A stretch of DNA of 64,000 nucleotides, taken from NCBI GenBank assembly GCA_961205875.1, contig OY540812.1, positions 15,376,001 to 15,440,000 of the forward strand, written 5' to 3'. Position 1 is the stretch's first letter. Each line of letters starts with the position of its first letter. Below, piece by piece: positions 40,087 to 50,870 of the stretch. This DNA is from Sialis fuliginosa (lineage: Eukaryota; Arthropoda; Insecta; Megaloptera; Sialidae). A model generated the notes under the pieces. It made no database searches. It was not told the origin of the DNA and was given only the letters and a program-made list of their open reading frames with translations. Both the position numbers and the translations under genes were made by a program.

Positions 40087-41114
40087 CTAATAATAATAAT
40101 AAACAATATAGTTAGGATAAAATTCATTATCATAATATTTAACATATACTTTGTTATTCCCAGTTGTTGTATCTCCTTTTCTTGGTAATTTACGAAAACT
40201 TGTTCCTTCTTCACAAGTACCAACAATAACGTCGGCGATAATCAAAGCACGATTTCGGCCAATGTTGCCATTACAAAACATATTTGCGTATTTTGTATCA
40301 TCAGAAAATGAAACACCTCTAAAATGTAAAAAAAAATCCGGAGTATGGATAATATACATATACAAATATTTTTATTGTTTATAAAAAACTACCGATAAAA
40401 AATATTGGTAGATAGAGTTATGGTATGAGCCAGCATGGGTAAACCCAGTGGCATGTTACAGAAGTTGAGGGCTCCAGGTAAAATAAAATTTTGGGGCCCT
40501 CATTAAAAGTTTTCTGGTATTTAACAGTCAAAAGAAAAAAGGCAAGGTCTTCACAAGGACTGAAAACCTTTTATTTTATTTTATTAATTTAATTACTTAT
40601 TTATTTTGTTTATAATTCACCAACTTAAGCCCTTCTTTTACTTCGGGGCCCTAAGTGGATGCTGAATGTGTAACACGCCTCTGGGTGAACATATTTTTTT
40701 GAAACAATGCAATATACATATGTATGTAATGAATAATAGTTATAAGTAAATAAAAATAATGTTTATAAATTGTATACCTACTTACTTTCCAAATTTATAA
40801 CGAGTAGTTAAACGCCAATCTAGATTTGTTGCTGCTATTGAATCAATATTGAAAGCTGAAGTTACATGGTATAACTGTTTTAAAGAACAATTACTATCAC
40901 GTGATTGGCATTCCATCAGTTTTAGTAAAACCTGTCCTCGTAGATATGGGTTTTCACAACGAACAATTTTTTTAATAGGATACTTGTATTGTTTGACAAT
41001 GGCTTGATATACCTCATTGCTTTGTGGTAACTCATACAAAACATGTTTTTTGTATGAACTCTGCGACCAATTATCTTGAACAAAATAACTTTCCAAGGTG
41101 GAATAACTCATCAT
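40087..41114 (-). CDS. Small stand-alone PARP-type ADP-ribosyltransferase, copy 1 (two coding exons)
   Basis: The coding exons are 41114-40786 and 40318-40087 (stop TAG), giving 186 residues. The donor reads GGAAA|GTAAGT, the acceptor TTTTAG|AGG, and the intron is phase 2. The product is nearly all PARP catalytic domain, with no zinc finger, WWE or macro domain. Residues 47-58 (IKKIVRCENPYL) match the RI.RIQNP.L strand, LYHVTS at 81-86 aligns with LFHGT (His83), FGKGVSFS spans the splice junction, and Tyr120 is in TKYAN. The third triad position, in KVYVKYYDNEFYP, is Val167 rather than Glu. In the family, His-Tyr-hydrophobic enzymes transfer single ADP-ribose units, and Glu is needed for chains. 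The Gly after His83 is replaced by Val, so activity may be altered. Met1 was chosen because it is the first in-frame ATG after a conserved non-coding exon junction. There is no signal peptide. A paralog lies 12 kb away on the same strand. Confidence 0.88.
40446..40683. mobile_element. hAT-like MITE in intron 2 of PARP copy 1
   Basis: The element is 238 bp with imperfect inverted ends CAGTGGCATGTTACA and CAGAGGCGTGTTACA. The flanking 8-mers GGTAAACC and GGTGAACA agree at 6 of 8 positions, as expected for an old 8-bp duplication. It has no coding capacity. Removing it and one TSD leaves an intron of about 221 bp. Confidence 0.65.
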
Positions 41115-41128
41115 AAAAGCAGAAAATA

Positions 41129-41344
41129 CTAAAAAATCATTTTACATATTTATTAATTTCAATAGATAATTTGTTACAATTATAAAAGAGTTTCAATACC
41201 GTGATAGAAGTAGTAAAATCTTCAGAAAATACACATTAAAAATACAAATTCTTATTCTACGCACTTCACAACATTAATACCTCACTCGGCTGATCACAAA
41301 ATTAATATAAACAAACTAGTAGTCACGATTTAAAAGTGCCAACT
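41129..41344 (-). promoter_or_regulatory. 5' non-coding exon, first intron and possible initiator of PARP copy 1
   Basis: On the minus strand a donor CACG|GTATTG (exon end 41200) and an acceptor TTTTTTAG|TATTTTC (exon 2 start 41128) define a 71-bp intron. The same sites occur in copy 2, which supports them. The frame of exon 2 meets a stop when extended into exon 1, so exon 1 is untranslated. A block ATTTTTATCAGTTG (TCAGTT at 41346-41341) is shared with copy 2 at the matching place and fits the arthropod initiator TCAGT, with the start at about 41344. The splice sites are seen directly; the start site is inferred. Confidence 0.45.
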
Positions 41345-41620
41345 GATAAAAATGAAAAATAAATAAACTGTACGGGCTGAATAGATGATGACTGTACTGA
41401 CCAAAATTGAAATGTAAAGTTAACATTTTTTTCACATAGTCGAGTAGCTAAATTTTTATTGCATGTATGCCATTTATGAATTTTTGGTAACTGCAGGGGA
41501 GTTAAAGCCAGAAAAATTAATAAATAAGATATTTTGAGAGAGTTTTCAAACATTCCCGAAGGTTAATTTCTTTTCATAAATTGGAAATACTATGTAGTAC
41601 ATAGAGTATGTACATTAGAG

Positions 41621-42169
41621 CGGTCCTTATATAGGGTTAGGACGAAGTTTGACCGGGCCGCCTCCCAAATCAGCTCCAAATAATTAAAAAAGAATGTGGA
41701 AAAAGTTTCAACCCTCTATCTTAAAAAATGGCTATTACCAGAGGGGGAGGGGGAGGGGGGAGTGATTTATATATGGGTCAATGAGTCATTTCATCAAGAG
41801 AACATTTAAAAAAAATTGTTTTTATAATTTGGCAATGAAAATATTGATCTTGAAATAAAAAATTTTGATTCTAAAATTAAAATTGAAAAAAAATTGGTCG
41901 CGCCAGTTAAAAATTGATATGGAATGATCTTTTTTGATTTTAGAATCAATTTTTTATTTATGTAAAAATCAATGTTTAAGACACTCTAGTATGCAGGTCT
42001 TTGAAAAATTGAAAAAACACGTGTATTTAAAATGGGAAAATCAGCCCCTTCTGGTAATGGCCATTTTTTAAGATAGAGGGTTGAAAATTTTTTCACATTC
42101 TTTTTTAATTATTTGGAGCTGATTTGGAGGGCGGCCCGGTCAAAATTCGTCCTAACCCCATATAAACCG
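41621..42169. mobile_element. Fold-back MITE with ~130-bp inverted arms
   Basis: The left arm (CGGTCCTTATATAGGGTTAG...) and right arm (inverse of CGGTTTATATGGGGTTAGGA...) pair over about 130 bp, including AAATCAGCTCCAAATAATTA and CAACCCTCTATCTTAAAAAA. The interior has AT-rich spacer and G-rich tracts. No clear target duplication was found. Confidence 0.75.
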
Positions 42170-42392
42170 AAATCTTTGTTACATCCCTGGCTAGTCACAA
42201 AACAATCGTGCAATTGTTATAATTTTGTACAGAAACACACAGCATGTATTCGAGTTCTCTTAATAGTGCTGACACGCGAGAACATTTGAGAATGTAAATA
42301 AACAATGTGTTTGGTTTTTCTAATGGAAAAAAATAATTACGTCACAAGTATGAATGGACGCTACACCTAAAAAAAATGTATAAACTTAGTGA

Positions 42393-42432
42393 AAACTATG
42401 GCGGAGAAAGTAGAATTTCTTAGGGTCTTACT
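42393..42432 (+). CDS. Possible first coding exon, unidentified
   Basis: An ATG in good context (AACTATGGCGG) opens 12 codons that run into CTCTG|GTGAGT, a strong donor match, just before the MITE at 42456. No acceptor or following exon was found, and 40 bp is little evidence. Low confidence. Confidence 0.12.
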
Positions 42433-42455
42433 CTGGTGAGTACCCCTGTATTGCC

Positions 42456-42804
42456 CATAGACATAGAGCATGGACCACGCATTCTGTATTTACATAAAGA
42501 TGTAACATTTTTTTAAAACAGTGAGAAAGATGAGATGGCGTTTGGGATATATCTATCTTTTTTCTAAGAAGAATGAAATATTTATTCCTGTTGAAATAAG
42601 GACAAGTACACCCAAACCATTCTGTTTTCGAGTCAGATGCGCGGTTTATGCTCTATGTCTATGGGAGTACTATGTATTTCATTTTTTTTACAATTAGAAA
42701 AATAGATAGATATTCGTATATTCCAAACTGTTTTCTCACTGTTTTGAAGAAATATTACATCATTATGTTTATATAGAATACGCGGTCCATGCTCTATGTC
42801 TATG
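42456..42804. mobile_element. MITE with CATAGACATAG ends and perfect 8-bp TSD
   Basis: The 349-bp element has ends CATAGACATAGAGCATGGAC and its inverse, flanked by GTATTGCC on both sides (42448-42455 and 42805-42812). A third, inward copy of the right-type terminus lies at about 42640-42663 (GCTCTATGTCTATG), and the DNA before it matches the left part of the 53.9-kb relative. The element is therefore rearranged or composite. Confidence 0.78.
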
Positions 42805-42812
42805 GTATTGCC

Positions 42813-42975
42813 TGCAATATTGGTCCAGATGATTGTCAAAACTACAGGACCGCTGCATTTCTGTGCCCTGTAGGTAACTCCAATTTAATCAGTGTAATTT
42901 CCGATATGATTATTGTATGTCCACGTTACAGAACCGTTGTATTATCTGTACCTTGTAACTGCGATAATTAATTTG
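42813..42975. repeat. Two-copy ~80-bp minisatellite with an open Cys-bearing frame
   Basis: Two diverged ~80-bp units can be aligned (CTACAGGACCGCTGCATTTC near 42843; TTACAGAACCGTTGTATTAT near 42928). A plus-strand frame stays open to a TAA at 42971 and contains several Cys residues, but its apparent start lies inside the neighbouring MITE. I recognise no family. A repeat open by chance is more likely than a gene. Confidence 0.35.
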
Positions 42976-43461
42976 TGATATAATTTCAAACTAAAGTTAC
43001 CCCGTCTAATAACTATCTATAACGAAGAAAACAATTCTATATTTAAAATTTATAATAATTAATATAAAAATTATATAAAAAACAGAGACCGAGAAAAGTA
43101 ACGGTTTCACTAATTATTATTGATAATCCTTTAAAACTGTGACTTGTTGATATCGTCTCGGTCTCGTCTTCGATATTAATCAGTAATGATTTGTTCAGTA
43201 TAATTAAGGTATTATGGAATACATTAATATATTATTATATTATATTAAAACCCTCCTTGTGGGATCTAGACATCAGGGCACATCACTCGCTGCCTAATCT
43301 CTCACTGTCATCGTCACTCACAACACAGACGCCCTCGCTCTATCGCTACGCCCCCAAGGCTTCCACGTTCGTAAACATGCTAATGCTGCCAATAACACAA
43401 AGGAATGTTTGTCTTTTAACTCTAAAGAAGCAGATATCCCTCTCTATCATTAATATATATA

Positions 43462-44242
43462 AAGCTCAACATATCTCTGTCTGTTTGTCTGTCTGTCTGC
43501 CCGTTAGTGCGCTTATAACTCGAGAATATATTCTCTAGCCAGATAGGATAATATAAAGAATAAGCAGTGACGATATTAGTAAAACAAGTCGGGTAAAAGT
43601 TTGCCGCCAGCGCGCTCTTTTGCTACGCTGCCTAAACCGTTAAATATATTGAACAATATAATGTAGTACAGAATTGTGTAGAATCAAAAGATCTAAAATA
43701 AAGTCCGCGATACCATATATCTTACTTTTATATTTAAGCCACGATGACTGCTTTTATGTTACAAAGAAAATTAAAAATGTTATGGTTCTGTTTACGTTGA
43801 CTTATGATCTGCAAAACATTAATCCTTATCGAAATAAATAATTTCATCGTCATAAGTATTTAATGTAGATATAATTTGTCCCTTACAGCATCCACTTTGG
43901 TTGTATAGTTTAGGAAATATCTTGAAATAAATTTATATACGGTAACAGGTAACATTAAATAACGCACGAACTAAGGAAAAAGTGCCTCGTCGGAGCGAGG
44001 GGCAAGAGATTGCGATTCGCATGTGCTCGGCCGGTATTCGGATTCCCTCAGCTTATTGTTAGTCGACTGTTTTGATCATCATTGTATTCAATAATTAACA
44101 TTTAATTCAAACAGCGCACAAATTATTTGTACTTTTTGTTCTGATTCGTATTTGTACTTAATTCAACTATATTTTTCTAAAATCCTAAACAATAATTCCG
44201 TAGTCCACGCCAGCGAAGCCGCGGGCACAGCTACTTATAATA
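43462..44242 (+). mobile_element. Likely interspersed repeat, TCTGTCTG start and GCCGCGGGCACAGCTA end
   Basis: The CTCTGTCTGTTTGTCTGTCT region at 43475 and the AGCGAAGCCGCGGGCACAGC region at 44210 resemble the two ends of a very common insect non-autonomous repeat. The interior holds a GC-rich part (43975-44055). No TSD was checked. Confidence 0.4.
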
Positions 44243-44639
44243 TATAATACAATAAAATGCACAATATGTATTTTTTACTGTATTTCTCTTTCAAAAGATA
44301 AAATCTGGACCGTTTTTATTATAAGCTTCTTTATAAATTAAAAATAATGTACATAATATTTTATTATAACTATGAGTAAATCACAAAAGGTAGATCCTAT
44401 ATACATAATAAACTTCCAATATCGTCTTAAAGAAATATTTTTTTTAGTTTTTATAGAAACTTTCGATTGTGGATAAATAATCCGAAACATAACGAATCAA
44501 GTTCAATTTCACTTTAGAAAATTACACATACTCGAATGCTTTAAATTATAAACTTGTATACCTATCTACATCCTGTCAGCAGTATATTGCAACAGTGATA
44601 GTAATCACGATAAGCAAATAGATAGCAGCGGTGTATTGT

Positions 44640-44815
44640 CCGGAATCATGTACATTTCCTGATTCAGTATCCCGGCCGTCGCGTCGTCGCGCTTGAGTTG
44701 TTCATAAACTCTACTCCTCCGAGCTATACAACCAGCTCACGTACGCTTTGCAACGTCGTTGCAGCAACACTTGGCCGAAGAAATACGGCTGCAACTGCAG
44801 ACTATACACACATAC
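44640..44815 (+). promoter_or_regulatory. GC-rich segment with initiator-like motif
   Basis: CTGATTCAGTATCC (TCAGT at about 44665) is followed by CpG-rich DNA (CCGGCCGTCGCGTCGTCGCG) and short non-diagnostic frames. It could be a promoter and 5' UTR; no donor is obvious. Confidence 0.2.
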
Positions 44816-45267
44816 ACACAAATCTTGCCTACTCATTCTCCCACTGCTAAACATAGGCGGGCGAAGAACTTATTTTTGGCGCATACGTATTTTATTTTGT
44901 ATTCTGAATCATGAACACATTTTGGGTATGCATATTTCTTATTAGACGAAAAGAGATCTCAGTTAGCTTTTAAGTTTCGTCTCGTCTTATACACATGGAC
45001 GAGACTGATTCTATATAATATGATCATATTATGTAACCATATATTACCATAAAAGATCATATAAATATAAACATGATTCCATATATAATAATATACATCA
45101 TGTATGACCACATAAGGTACTGGTACCAGTTATTGCCGCTATAAGAGCAAGGTTGACTGTTTTTGTGATTGACGGGTTTCTTTTTTGTTATTCTTATGAA
45201 ATTATGTTACTAATAAAACAAGTAACTCTTTATTCAATTAATTTAATTACCAAAGTCCGCAAATATA

Positions 45268-45333
45268 TGGATCTTGGCTTACACCCAGAAGCCAAGATTA
45301 ATATCAAGATCACCGCGGAAGCCTTAAGACTAT
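45268..45333 (+). mobile_element. 5'-truncated retro-insertion (same family as 14.5 and 20.5 kb)
   Basis: The 66-bp insert (GGCTTACACCCAGAAGCCAA near its start, ...ATCACCGCGGAAGCC) is flanked by a 9-bp duplication GCAAATATA (45259-45267 and 45334-45342). Uninterrupted copies of the host element lack it. The shared 3' portion with variable 5' extent and variable TSD length is typical of target-primed retroelements. Confidence 0.7.
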
Positions 45334-45630
45334 GCAAATATAATTTGTTTTTTAAATTATAACTTTTTATTTTGTTTATGTTTTTTCTCCAGTAATGGAT
45401 AAAGTAAAACCAGTAATGAACCCGCAGTGATGGACTTGCTAGTGATTACAAAATGATAAGTACTACAACACAAAAGATATAAAAGAAAGAATCGTCAAAT
45501 TTGAAACAATATAAAGCAGTTGCTATGATAATATAATAATTAATAAATAAACTATAGTAATAATTAATTTAAATGTCCACCATTTTGACACCTATTGGCT
45601 GATTGTCATCAAATCACGCTGTAAGACAGT

Positions 45631-46704
45631 CAGTGGCGTCACTAGGGTTGGTGTCACCCAGTGCGGTAACTCATGGTGTCACCCCCCTCTATTTTCTGAG
45701 CCATCAATAAAAAAAATCTGAAAAAATTCCAGGATGTAGCTTTTAATTAGTACATTCACTGAAAATTATAACGAACATTGTTAAAAATATTTTGGACCTC
45801 TCTTTTATAGACTGAAAAGTGAACTCACACTTTTTCCCACTCACCCCATTGAGTGGGGTGTCATTTATTGATAGGTCTCCTAAAATACAATAAAAAATTT
45901 TGAAATAACTCTTTTTTTATAAATCGCAGTGAGAATGACTACAGAAAGTGCATTGTGCATTAATTGCCGATAACATTTTTACCGCAAAATGAGTGCAAAA
46001 TTTCTATACGGCCGTGGTATCAATAAATAATTGATTAAAAATTAAAAAACATAGGTACACCAAACTATTGCTATAAATAGACAAAATTTGAAACCACGAT
46101 AAATTGCAGTTTTCCGTTTCCTGACTTTTTTCCCGATAACTTTGGAAACCGCACGTTTCTGCACCTAATTCTTATAAATGTTTAGAATGAATACCTAAGC
46201 TAGAAATCTATATTAAATATAAAGCGTGGGGAAGCGTGGGTGACTGCCAAATGTCTCGGTGAACTTGAAGAATTTTCTTTTCTCCCTTATTTTATTGTTC
46301 AATTAATTAATCGTTAACTGAACCGTATAATTAAAAACGTAAAATTGTCCTAAAATCTCCATAAGATGAGCTTTTCAGAAATGTATAATACATTACACAT
46401 ATTCCTACAAAGTTTTATAGAAAATTAACTTTTAAGTGATGAAGCGAACAGGTTTGAATTGAAAATCCACAAAAATAATGAACAGTAAGGCTTCAAAAAT
46501 AGTCTTTTTACATAAAATTATGTGAAATTCCTGCATTATAGTAAAGAATAAAGATTGACCCGGCTGAGGTGAAACAATGCATAAGAATAATTTCATGGAG
46601 TGACAGAATCGTAGATAGTGATGTTTTGCATTTGGGTGTCACCCCTTGTGATGGTGTCACCCGGTGCGGTCCGCACCCCCCGCACCCCCCTAGTGACGCC
46701 ACTG
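45631..46704. mobile_element. hAT-superfamily non-autonomous element, 1,074 bp
   Basis: The ends are CAGTGGCGTCACTAGGG and its inverse, with G/C-rich subterminal runs (GGTGTCACCC and its counterpart). A perfect 8-bp duplication AAGACAGT lies at 45623-45630 and 46705-46712. It is inserted inside the GGTACTGG-ended element, so it is the younger of the two. No transposase frame is present. An internal ~280-bp segment (45683-45960) recurs in the element at 59.7-60.8 kb. Confidence 0.9.
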
Positions 46705-46833
46705 AAGACAGTTAAAGTATATAGATTAATGTTCAGAAATTGTAGTAATCAAATATCAACGAATTTCTAATTCAGTATATTTAATTAAAAAATAACCATT
46801 ACTGGGGTCATATCCAAGACTGGTGTCAGTACC

Positions 46834-47944
46834 TTATATGATATGATATGTTTCATATAATATGTTTTATTTTTCCCAAGTAACTATTAAAATTAATGAA
46901 AGCGTACGCTACTGTTACCACAGATACAAATGCATATGATACTTTATCGAACTGGTGTGTTTAATTGAAAAACGTCAGTGTTTACTCTCTTAAAGTAATA
47001 TCGTCTTCTGTAAGCACAGTGCAACCTTCTAGAAACGTACCCACATGATTTAATGAAATTTTTTGTTATAATATAATATTTACTTGTACTTAGACTTCTT
47101 CCAACTTAAACGGTCATATTATTATAAATAGAAATAAGTTTCTATTAAAAAAATTCTTTACTTTTATGTACGAGTACCTATATTGTATATTGATTATGAA
47201 CATACAAATAAAAACTGGTTTCTTCATAACACTTTCTTTAAATCCTATATTTTAAAATTTTGTAAGTACTAGTCTAGACTAAAGCTTTGTAATTTCCTGT
47301 TTTATTATTTTTATGCTTTAATTCTTCTGTATGAAGCTATAGTTATTTTGTAGCCAAGCATATAATATTTACTTAAAAATTAAACAAACTGAAAACCTAC
47401 ATCTACATAATATATTTGATCTCAGAATAATTTATTAAAATAATAGGGTATTATTCTGTTTATAAGACCTGTAATGAATTTGTACATATCCTCCAGCATT
47501 GTCAACTTTGAGGTACAGCGCGAGTAAAAACTTTTCATTATCTTTATAGTTATTCTAAAGATCCAGTTAATTTAAGTTTCGCCGAATAAAGTTTATACTT
47601 AATAAAGTTTAACAAACTTTACCCAGTTTTGGAAATTACATAGCGTATATGTATATATATATATAATATAATATATTTAAACACAATGGAGTTTTTTTTT
47701 ATCACATATTGTTAACTTTTTATTTAATCGTTGAGAGGCAAGAGTATATTTAAAAAAATTATATTCAAGCGGCAAGGTAGATCAAAATTATATTATAGAC
47801 AAGTAATCACTAGTACTTTTAAACTGCAAAAGAAGTATTTTAGATATTATTTTAGATTTCATAACATGCTAAAGAATTTTTTATATATTTTATTTTTGTC
47901 TTCTAGCTCCTCTTGAACTTTTTTTATTATACTTATATATATAC

Positions 47945-47979
<35 letters not shown>

Positions 47980-48455
47980 TTTTTTTTTACTTTATATGCT
48001 AAAGAATAAAATAGGTATTAATTTATTAATTGCAAAAAAATAAAGAATCCAAGACAGTAAAATATTGCGAGTGATGATTTAGGTTAAAGTTTTTTTTTAA
48101 ATGATACAAAATTACTATACTTAAAAACTTTATAATGATAATTGAAATGAATATTGGGTAGCCTATAAGCCGTGTGTTCATTATCAAACTTACCACCTGA
48201 ATATTTCTGAAACTAAGCGTTTAAAAAATGTTTCAAATAAAGGTTGTTTAGTTTTGAGGGGAAAATAACATAGCGTTATTAGTTTTTCATTTGGTGGACC
48301 TTTTCAAGGTCAACATTTTTTTTGTTCAAATGGAAACTTATATTTTTTATTACGGTATCTTATTTTATAGAAACATAAGGAACTAGTATCTTAAATACTT
48401 TTTTACGACTTCATTTTCCAAGATATTTAACAATCTAATTAGAGATTTTGTTGAA
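46834..48455. other. AT-rich DNA, no gene seen
   Basis: Only simple repeats and short frames are present up to the LINE relic. Confidence 0.45.
47949..47978. repeat. (TA)15 microsatellite
   Basis: An uninterrupted TA run between two ACTTTTT words. Confidence 0.93.
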
Positions 48456-48640
48456 AGGGTATGCCTACGCGCAAGGGATGAATGAAGAAAGATGGCCCAA
48501 ATTAATTATTAACTGGTTACCTAGGAGAAAAAAAAAAGAGGTCGCCTAGCGGTGAAATGGAAAACATCAGTCCAGAACATAATGGCAGAGAAAGGGTTAA
48601 GTGAAGAAGATTGAGAAATTGAGAAGATAGATAGATAGAG
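48456..48640 (+). pseudogene. Decayed LINE (non-LTR) reverse transcriptase C-terminal relic
   Basis: In the plus strand MNEERWPKLIINWLPRR is followed, after a frame change in an A-run at 48528-48538, by RGRLAVKWKTSVQNIM and then a TGA replacing a likely Trp codon. The order RW..I..W.P..(K)RGR....W...(I) is the familiar tail of non-LTR element ORF2 proteins. Only this tail survives, with a frameshift and stop, so it is non-functional. Confidence 0.55.
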
Positions 48641-49930
48641 GACGGAAATCCTGTAATGAGAAAAGAGATGAAGAAGAAATTAGATTTTTGATTTTCATGA
48701 ATTTTTTACTCGAAAATCATCTACTTTAAAGAAAAAGTGCAAAAAAGTCCTAAATCGCGAATTATATTCTTGAAGAAAAATGAAGTCGTACAAAAGTTGC
48801 TTGTAATACCGACATATATAAAATTGTGAACAAAACATATAATATAGAATTTATAAATTAGCAAGAAGCTAAATATAAACTTGTGTTCTTAATGACCCAA
48901 AAGCTACAGATGTTATTATAATATATTTAATTTATTATATTTTTCAGTTTCATGTATTGAAAAATGTTATTTGATATGCACAGATAATATAAATCAATAA
49001 ACATATTAAACGAGGAAAATATTATGCCGACTTCCATCTTTGAAATTTGACCTATATCATTACAACCCAAATTTTTTTCATATTTTAATAACATGCATAA
49101 ACATGTAATAGTGTACTAATAATTATAGCTTGTATAGTGTATATTTAAAACTAACGTTCGATATTTATGTAGATATATTAGTAAAATTCGAAATTAATCA
49201 AATTTTACAAATACAATGAATATATGAAATCAATTTACATATTTACATTTGCATATACGTCCAGCATTACAAAAAAGTAATTATAATATATTGATTATAC
49301 ATAATAATGTAGGCAGTGTGTAAAAACATAGTATACTGATTAAATTTATCAATAACTGATGCACGTATATTTCCGCAAATGCAGTTTCTAAAGCAGAATT
49401 CAATTATTTTGTGACTGCATGTGCAAAACAATTCCAATTATCTTCATGATTTGATTTGTGAAAATAATTACACTCACTGTATGCATATTTAAATATTTTG
49501 TGTTGATTTAATTTTTCGGATAATGTTTTGTCAATTTGCAACTCTATATTTAGGTACAATTTCAATTTTTAAACATATCATTATAAAATGACTTGGGATA
49601 TACCTATATATAGGTAGATACTGATTTTTTTTATAAATAGGATTTAATATTATAATATAATATAATATTTATTTGAATGTAAGAAAGTTTATCAAATCCA
49701 ATAAATAAACATATAAGACTGCATATTGAAGTTGTATCTGTTTAATGTAAATATTTTTTTTTTTTTAAGCAAACACCTACAGTGTTGTACCCTGGTGGGG
49801 TGCTGGGGAGATTTTTCCCTCCAATATTATTATATTATATTATTGTACACTTTAAGAAAAATAATTATAAAAGTATGATAAATCAATGTTCGATAATTAT
49901 TTGGCTATTTATAAAAATATTAAGAACTAA

Positions 49931-49945
49931 CCCCCCCCCCCCCCC
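49931..49945. repeat. Poly-C tract, 15 bp
   Basis: Homopolymer near a G-rich stretch (CCTGGTGGGGTGCTGGGGAG at 49790). Poly-C/poly-G pairs of this kind also flank elements at 34.9-35.0 kb and 60.76 kb, which suggests subterminal parts of transposons. Confidence 0.9.
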
Positions 49946-50589
49946 ATCACCGAATTTTCTTCTCTGCTTTTAAAGAATACATTTGTCATAATTATTATTA
50001 TTACGTTTATTTTTTGGTATAAAATATTATAATTATTTCCAACAAAGTTTTCAACAGTTAAAAATAAATACGTACCTAACATAAAACGTAACACACAATC
50101 GAAAAAAAAATACGATCAAACAAAGTCGTTTTCGGAAAATACATTGTCGATTATTATTCAATACGCGTTCTCTAACAAATATAAATTTTCGTAATTTGGA
50201 GTCGATCGTTCGTCACGTATATGACAATGGGTCGTTGGCGCGTATTCAATTTTGATTGGGAATAATTAAATACGTAATAAATGTCACATGACGTTGTTTG
50301 AAAACAATCCATCATCATCATCGGCAGTTATAACCAGCGAGTCGCAGTCTGGACGAAAAATGAACGAGCGTTGAAACAAAGAGCAGCAATATAAACAATG
50401 CACCATCACCAGTGCTTTTAAAAATGTGCAGCTGTTATAATCAAACATATCGAACATTAAGTTATTGTTAGTCGACAATTATTTAGAAATTAAATTTTAA
50501 TGATGCTTTTTGATTCATGGATATCGTTTGTTGACCTATGTAGGTAGTGTCTATTTTTGCAGAATTTATTATTCATAAATATTTATATC

Positions 50590-50870
50590 CATGTAGAAAA
50601 TGCCAGCCTTGACGATGGGCCCAAGCTTGGCGCAGTATTGGGTTGCCAGTTTTGTTTTTTTCGATATTGGTCCTACTCTAGGCCAATATCAGATACCGAG
50701 CTTCGGTCACCTATTCTTTACCCAAGATTGGACCAACCTTCAGATACCGAGTTTCGGGTCAATATTTTACCTAAGATTGGGCCCTCTGGACCAGTCTTAG
50801 CCGAGTCTTGAACGAAGATATCATTTGTATCTAGCATTGGTGCAAGCCTGGGTCAATCGTGGCCTCTTTG
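50590..50870. repeat. Degenerate short tandem repeat (AGATACCGAG..TTCGG, AAGATTGG)
   Basis: Units of about 50-60 bp carry CAGATACCGAGCTTCGGTCA / CAGATACCGAGTTTCGGGTC and ACC(C/T)AAGATTGG. Two overlapping plus-strand frames stay open across it, as expected for a GC-richer repeat; I do not consider them genes. Confidence 0.55.

Larger units (their letters stand above)
45116..46833. mobile_element. GGTACTGG-ended element, copy interrupted by two insertions
   Basis: The left end GGTACTGGTACCAGT and right inverse GGTACTGACACCAGT are terminal inverted repeats. The interior matches copies at 8340-8900, 35043-35572 and 58329-58883 (shared words such as ACAAAATGATAAGTACTAC). It carries a nested hAT element (45631-46704) and a 66-bp retro-insertion (45268-45333). 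Flanks read TAA and TTA, so the exact TSD is unclear. It is non-coding. Confidence 0.78.

Noticed and set aside
40044-40226. Minus-strand frame overlapping the last PARP exon (also 53400-53636 in copy 2)
   Set aside because: It is an out-of-frame shadow; the correct frame in both copies gives the PARP C-terminus.
41323-41553. 76-codon minus-strand frame with a signal-peptide-like start just upstream of PARP copy 1
   Set aside because: It overlaps the conserved promoter block, has no counterpart upstream of copy 2, and does not join the PARP frame through the predicted splice sites.
50557-50811. 84- and 66-codon overlapping frames as a gene
   Set aside because: Two frames are open over a degenerate tandem repeat, without start context or splice sites.
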